This document shows, piece after piece, positions 59,665 through 64,000 of a stretch of 64,000 bases of DNA (positions are counted from its first letter, which is position 1; every line of letters starts with the position of its first letter). The notes beneath the pieces are model-generated. The model had not been told where the DNA came from. It saw only the letters and a program-made list of their open reading frames with translations, and made no database searches. Source of the stretch: Streptomyces echinatus (lineage in GTDB: Bacteria; Actinomycetota; Actinomycetes; Streptomycetales; Streptomycetaceae); contig NZ_JACHJK010000008.1 of the NCBI RefSeq assembly GCF_014203595.1, forward strand, positions 124,001 through 188,000, in the 5' to 3' direction. Position numbers and translations under genes: made by a program.

Positions 59665-61209
59665 TCAGGAGCAGACGGCGCCGCTCTTGGGCACCTTCCC
59701 GTCCAGCAGGTAGCCGTCCACCGCCCTCTGCACGCACTTGTTCTTGCTGTCGTAGGAACCGTGCCCCTGGCCCTTGTACGTCAGCTCGACGGCGACGCCC
59801 TCGCCGAGCGCGTCCGCCATCTTCTTCGCGCCCTCGTACGGGGTGGCCGGGTCGCCGGTGTTGCCCACGACGAGGATGGGCGCCGAACCCGGCGCGCTGA
59901 CGTCGGGATGGTCGGCGGCGCCCGGCACCGCCCAGTCGGTGCAGCTGAGCATGCCCCAGGCCATGAACGGGCCGAACAGCGGGGAGGCGGCGCGGAACTC
60001 GGGCAGCTTCCGCTGGACGTCGTCCGTGGTGTAGCGCGGTTTCGCGTCGGAGCAGCTGATGGCGGTGTTCGCCGCCAGGAGGTTGCTGTAGTCGCCGTTC
60101 TCGCTGCGGCCGTTCAACGAGTCGGACAACAGCATGAGGATCTTGCCGTCGCCGTCGTACGCCTGCTCCAGCCCCTCCGTGAGGTACTCCCAGAAGTCCT
60201 TCGAGTACAGGGACTGCGCGATGCCGTTGATGGCGGCCGTCTCGGTCAGCTGGCGCGGGAAGATGCCGGGGATCGGCTTCTTCTCCAGATCGGCGAGCAG
60301 TTTCGCGATGCGGTCCTTCACGTCCTGCTCGGTGTCGCCGATCGGGCATTCCGTGGTCTTCGAGGTGCAGTCCTTCGCGAAGTTGTCGAGCGCGAGCTGG
60401 AAACCCTTGGTCTGGCCGAGCGCGCCCTGCTCCGGGGTCTGCGTGGGGTCGACGACGGCGTCGAGGACGGCCCGGCCCACGTGCTTGGGGAACAGGTGGG
60501 CGTAGACGCCGCCGAGTTCGGTGCCGTAGGAGATGCCGAAGTAGTGCAGCTTGTCGTCGCCGAGGACCTGGCGCATCAGGTCCATGTCGCGGGCCGCGTC
60601 CGTGGTGCGCACATGCGGGAGGACCTTCTTGGAGTTCCGCTCGCAGGCCGCGTTGAACCGCTTGGTGCGCTGGAGGAACTGGTCGCGTTCGGCCTTGTCG
60701 TCCGGGACGGCGTCCTGCTGGAAGTACACGTCCAGCTGCGAGTTGCTCTCGCATTCCACCGGCGCGCTGCGGCCGACCCCGCGCGGGTCGAAGCTGACCA
60801 GGTCGTAGCGGGTGCGCAGGTTGGAGTAGTCCCCGGCGAACGCGGGCAGCGTGGTGACGCCGCTGCCGCCCGGACCGCCGAAGTTGAACACGAGCGACCC
60901 GATCCGCTTGTCCGCGGGACCGCTGGCCCGGGCGCGGATCAGGGCGATGTCGATCGTGTCGCCCTTCGGTCTGCTCCAGTCCAGCGGCGCCTTCATGGTG
61001 GCGCACTGCCAGTCGCCGCCGTGCGGCAGCGGGGACGGGGCGCTGCCGCCGCCCTCCGCCTCGGACGGCGCCGGGCAGTCCTTCCAGTCCAGTTTCTGCG
61101 CCGGGAGATCCCCGTCCCCGGTGCTGCCGCCGCATCCGGCCAGCACGGCGGAGAGCAGCGCAGCGGTGGTGATCAGCGCGGCGGCACGCGGCCTGGAGGG
61201 GTTCGCCAT
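59665..61209 (-). CDS. Lipoprotein alpha/beta-hydrolase, tripeptidyl-aminopeptidase-like (2)
   Basis: A 514-aa paralogue of the gene downstream. The lipobox is VLAGC; core motifs are NFGGPGGSG, GISYGTELGGVYAHLF and GNTGDPATPYEGAKK, and GQGHGSYD. Strong identity between both proteins in these segments points to a tandem duplication. Activity inferred from the family. Confidence 0.88.
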   Translation of the reverse strand: MANPSRPRAAALITTAALLSAVLAGCGGSTGDGDLPAQKLDWKDCPAPSEAEGGGSAPSPLPHGGDWQCATMKAPLDWSRPKGDTIDIALIRARASGPADKRIGSLVFNFGGPGGSGVTTLPAFAGDYSNLRTRYDLVSFDPRGVGRSAPVECESNSQLDVYFQQDAVPDDKAERDQFLQRTKRFNAACERNSKKVLPHVRTTDAARDMDLMRQVLGDDKLHYFGISYGTELGGVYAHLFPKHVGRAVLDAVVDPTQTPEQGALGQTKGFQLALDNFAKDCTSKTTECPIGDTEQDVKDRIAKLLADLEKKPIPGIFPRQLTETAAINGIAQSLYSKDFWEYLTEGLEQAYDGDGKILMLLSDSLNGRSENGDYSNLLAANTAISCSDAKPRYTTDDVQRKLPEFRAASPLFGPFMAWGMLSCTDWAVPGAADHPDVSAPGSAPILVVGNTGDPATPYEGAKKMADALGEGVAVELTYKGQGHGSYDSKNKCVQRAVDGYLLDGKVPKSGAVCS

Positions 61210-61286
61210 GCTTCCATCGTGCGGGCAGACACGCCGGCCCGCGCGGGGCACGGTCCGTCCGCATTACCCCGCCCGGCGGGGGCCGC

Positions 61287-64000
61287 TCACAGGGCTCCCT
61301 TCCGGGAGAGGTGGTTGAAGGCCAGCCAGCCCGGCAGCACGGGCAGCCACAGGGTCAGCAGCCGGAACAGCAGCACGGCGGGGGCCGCGACCTCCTTGGG
61401 CAGGCCCACGGCGATCAGCCCGACGGTGAGGGTCGCCTCGACCGCGCCCACACCGCCCGGGGTGGGCGCCGCGGAACCGAGCGCGTTGCCGGCGAGGAAG
61501 ACCACGGCGACGCTGGCGATGCTCAGCGACACCGAGCCGTCGCCGAAGGCCCGGATGGAGGCGTCCAGGCACATCACGAAGCAGGCGGTCAGCAGGAGCA
61601 TGCCGCCGATGCCGGTGACGAGCTTCTGGGGCCGCTGCAGCACGTCGAGCATGCGCGGCACGACACCGGCGAACAGCGACCTCACGCGCGTGACGACGAA
61701 TTTCCGCAGGAACGGCACCGAGGTGACGACGAGGACCAGGACGGCCACGGTCAGCAGGCCCGCGATGACCGTGCGGGACGGCGACAGCGACGGTGTCTTC
61801 TCGGTGCCGGTCAGATAGCCGAAGGACAGCAGCATCAGGATGTGACAGCCGAGCCCGAACAGCTGCGACGCGCCGACGCTCGCCACCGCGAGGCCCGGGC
61901 GCACGCCCGCCCGCTGCAGGAAGCGCGTGTTGAGGGCCACACCGCCGACCGCGGCCGGTGCCACGATCTTCACGAACGACCCGGCGACCTGCGCCGCCAC
62001 GGTCCGCGGGAACGGCACCCGCTCCGGCACGAAGCCCAGCAGGGCCATCGCCGCGGCGACGTAGCTGAGCGCGGAGAACAGCACCGCGGCGATCACCCAG
62101 CCCCACTGGGCCTGCGCGAACAGCGTGCCGAACTCGATGTGGGTGAGCTGCGTCAGCAGGTAGTACGCGCCGATCGCGCCGGCGATGAAGCTGATCAGCG
62201 TGCGCGGCCGGACCCGCTCCAGCCGGGCCGGCTCCACCGGCGCCTGGGGCCTGATGCGCAGCACCTGGTGCCGGATCTGGGTGAGCAGATCCTCCTCGCG
62301 GGCCTCTTCCAGGGCCTCGTCGATGGCCCGCTTCTCCGCGCGCTGCTCGGCGCGGACCGTTTTCTTGTCGGGCTTCTCCTGGGCGGGCGGGGCCGTCTCG
62401 GAGGCTTCTTCCAGACGGGCCTGTTTGTCCTGCCGGGAGGCTTCGAGCACCGCTTCGCGTTCGCGCTGGGCCCGCTCCCGGGCCAGCCGGCGCAGCGTCG
62501 CGCGCGTGGAGCGCGTCAGCGCGATCGGCTGGAGCATCGGCAGACAGTCGGCGACCGCGTCCGGGCCGAGCACCCCGACCGCCGAGGCGACGGCACGCTC
62601 CGCGCCGACCCGCAGGCCGAGCGTGGTGACCAGCTGGGCGACGTCCATGCGCAGCAGCAGCTCACCGGCCGCGATCTCGCCGCCGCGCAGCTCGGTGAGG
62701 ATCACCTTGCCGGAACGATCCACCAGAATCGCGTCACCCGCCAGCCTGCGGTGCGCGATACGACGGGACTGCAGCGCCTGCACCTGGTGCCAGGTGTTGC
62801 GCAGCAGTTCGTCGGTGATCTCGTCGTCGGCCAGGGAGTCCAGGGTGCGTCCGCCGGTGTGCTCGTAGACGAGCATGACCGCGTCGGGGCCGAGTTCGGC
62901 GGTGGCGATCAGCTTGGGCGCGTTGGCGCCCGCCGCGATCGCCGCGTACGCCAGCAGCGCCTCCTGCTCCAGCGCCTGGCGCAGCGACTGGAGGCTGGAG
63001 CGGGTGGCGAAGCCGCGCAGGGCCAGATTGCGCCACGCGCGGTAGAAGAAGCCCTGCGCCTGCTGCTCCCGGTCGACGACCGTGACGTCCAGCGGCGGGC
63101 CGTCCTCCAGGGTGACGAAGTAGCGCCGGCCCCGGTCGCCGGTCTCCGACTCCGTGGCGTCCTCACGGGCCGCGCTGAGCGGGTGGAAGCCGACGTGCCT
63201 GAGACCCGCCATCAGGTTCTGGCCGGTCGGGCGGACGTTGGGGGAGCCGACCGCGTACAGGGTGCCGTAGGCGACGGTCCAGCCGATCAGAACCGTCAGG
63301 ATGATCGAGAACGGGGTCGTGTAGCCGGTGACCAGCATCGAGAACGCGTCGAGCAGCAGCACGATCCACAGCACCGCGCGCCATCTGGGCCTGCGGGACA
63401 TGCCGACGGCCGACATGTAGGCGATCACGGGGGCCAGATAGCCGTGCACCGGGTCGGTCAGGGCGTGGATGTCGCCCGGTGAGGGCTGGGTGAGCGCCTC
63501 CTGGATCGAGTCCGGGGCGGCCCGGGCGACCCACAGGTCGGTGGCGAGCGTCACTCCGTGGGCCAGGACGGCCGCGAGGACGCCGTCGGCGATGCGGAGA
63601 CCGTCCCGTTTGACCAGCCGTTCGATCGCGAAGGCCACGGGTACCAGCAGGATCGCGATGCTGGACGCCAGCCCAGCGATCTTGATCAGCAGGTCCGGGG
63701 CCTGCCCGGTGCCCTTGTTGATGTCCTGTTCGAGGCCCGAGGTGGTGCCGTGCGCGAACGCGGCGATCGCGAGCAGCACCACGATGGCGAGCACGCCCAC
63801 CAGGAGCCGCATGAGGTCGGAGGGACGGTGTACGCGCGCGGGGAGCAGCGGTTCGTCGCCCTCCACCTGCTCGGCGTGGGGGTCGCCGTCGTTGCCCGGC
63901 GGGTGCCCGGAGGGCGCTCCCTCGCGGCCGGGCGCCCCCTCCTCGCCGTCCCGCGCGCGCGTGACGGCGGTCTCGCCGGCCTCCGTGTCGTCTCCCCCCG
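61287..64000 (-). CDS. Membrane protein with kinase-like mid-region and LPG-flippase-like (UPF0104) C-terminus, 5' end outside the window
   Basis: At least 859 aa are visible, and the frame stays open to the window edge, so the gene probably begins to the right; GTG 63866 is an internal possible start. The order is N-terminal transmembrane helices, a region with kinase-like motifs (MLVYEHTGGRTL; IAHRRLAGDAILVDRSGKVIL), a charged coiled coil, then about eight helices of the lysylphosphatidylglycerol-flippase/UPF0104 family with GSFVKIVAPAAVGGVALNTRFLQ. The catalytic Asp/Lys of a true kinase is not assured, so a pseudokinase role is possible. Function unknown. Confidence 0.82.
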   Translation of the reverse strand, partial: GGDDTEAGETAVTRARDGEEGAPGREGAPSGHPPGNDGDPHAEQVEGDEPLLPARVHRPSDLMRLLVGVLAIVVLLAIAAFAHGTTSGLEQDINKGTGQAPDLLIKIAGLASSIAILLVPVAFAIERLVKRDGLRIADGVLAAVLAHGVTLATDLWVARAAPDSIQEALTQPSPGDIHALTDPVHGYLAPVIAYMSAVGMSRRPRWRAVLWIVLLLDAFSMLVTGYTTPFSIILTVLIGWTVAYGTLYAVGSPNVRPTGQNLMAGLRHVGFHPLSAAREDATESETGDRGRRYFVTLEDGPPLDVTVVDREQQAQGFFYRAWRNLALRGFATRSSLQSLRQALEQEALLAYAAIAAGANAPKLIATAELGPDAVMLVYEHTGGRTLDSLADDEITDELLRNTWHQVQALQSRRIAHRRLAGDAILVDRSGKVILTELRGGEIAAGELLLRMDVAQLVTTLGLRVGAERAVASAVGVLGPDAVADCLPMLQPIALTRSTRATLRRLARERAQREREAVLEASRQDKQARLEEASETAPPAQEKPDKKTVRAEQRAEKRAIDEALEEAREEDLLTQIRHQVLRIRPQAPVEPARLERVRPRTLISFIAGAIGAYYLLTQLTHIEFGTLFAQAQWGWVIAAVLFSALSYVAAAMALLGFVPERVPFPRTVAAQVAGSFVKIVAPAAVGGVALNTRFLQRAGVRPGLAVASVGASQLFGLGCHILMLLSFGYLTGTEKTPSLSPSRTVIAGLLTVAVLVLVVTSVPFLRKFVVTRVRSLFAGVVPRMLDVLQRPQKLVTGIGGMLLLTACFVMCLDASIRAFGDGSVSLSIASVAVVFLAGNALGSAAPTPGGVGAVEATLTVGLIAVGLPKEVAAPAVLLFRLLTLWLPVLPGWLAFNHLSRKGAL

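Overview
The window is about 64 kb of very GC-rich chromosome with the codon bias, GTG starts, start/stop overlaps and gene families of a Streptomyces core region. No rRNA, tRNA, insertion sequence, prophage or CRISPR array was seen. Two blocks match gene orders I recall from Mycobacterium tuberculosis. The first is dapE, LOG protein, folP2-like, DivIVA-like, tag, DUF3117, O-methyltransferase, ECF sigma, anti-sigma, htrA, tatB, mrp, DUF1003, MgtE-N/CBS, corA (about 7.8-29 kb). The second is RhlE-type helicase, ferritin-like protein, DUF3107, TetR, hydrolase, DUF3152 metalloprotease and MoeZ (about 36.5-57 kb). This points to ancient actinobacterial housekeeping DNA with Streptomyces-specific insertions.

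Layout. 0-6 kb: end of an ABC permease, a DesK/DesR-like two-component pair, a SirB1-type protein, a GNAT enzyme, ferredoxin fdxA and dapC. 6-13 kb: a small secreted protein, a lysozyme-like transglycosylase, dapE, LOG protein, folP2-like gene, a DivIVA-like protein, tag and an enoyl-CoA hydratase. 13-19 kb: a methyltransferase that appears to start at ATT, divergent from an envelope-stress module (ECF sigma, zinc anti-sigma, HtrA, TatB). 19.5-23 kb: an IS30-HTH/MarR regulator divergent from a DUF4097 protein and a DrrAB-like exporter, with a cluster of TTGC/GCAA motifs between them. 23-29 kb: mrp, DUF1003, MgtE-N/CBS and corA. 29.5-36 kb: SUFU-domain protein, MFS exporter, DUF6758-like protein, PHP phosphoesterase, MarC, a 50-aa protein behind a SigR-type promoter, NYN protein and a hydrolase. 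36.5-45 kb: the helicase-to-DUF3152 block. 45-51 kb: a peptide/nickel-type ABC importer preceded by a predicted leaderless 31-codon ORF and a terminator-like hairpin. 51-56 kb: a compact operon of PelF-like glycosyltransferase, membrane protein, 40-codon ORF, sugar epimerase and spherulin-4 (GH135-like) protein, which resembles a minimal Pel/galactosaminogalactan exopolysaccharide locus. 56-64 kb: moeZ behind a SigR-type promoter, a secreted His-Asp-Gly-Tyr repeat protein, two tandem lipoprotein tripeptidyl-peptidase-like hydrolases, and the truncated end of a large membrane protein.

How the genes connect. Redox and sulfur stress links moeZ and the 50-aa gene through promoters of the form GGAAT-N18-GTT. 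A GGGAAC-N18-GTT element precedes the ECF sigma gene, suggesting autoregulation or input from SigR. Sigma factor, anti-sigma, HtrA and TatB form an envelope-stress unit. dapC and dapE serve lysine and diaminopimelate synthesis. The most notable unexplained items are the Pel-like locus, the leaderless leader ORF with a possible attenuator, the helicase's histone-H1-like repeat tail, and the HDGY-repeat secreted protein.
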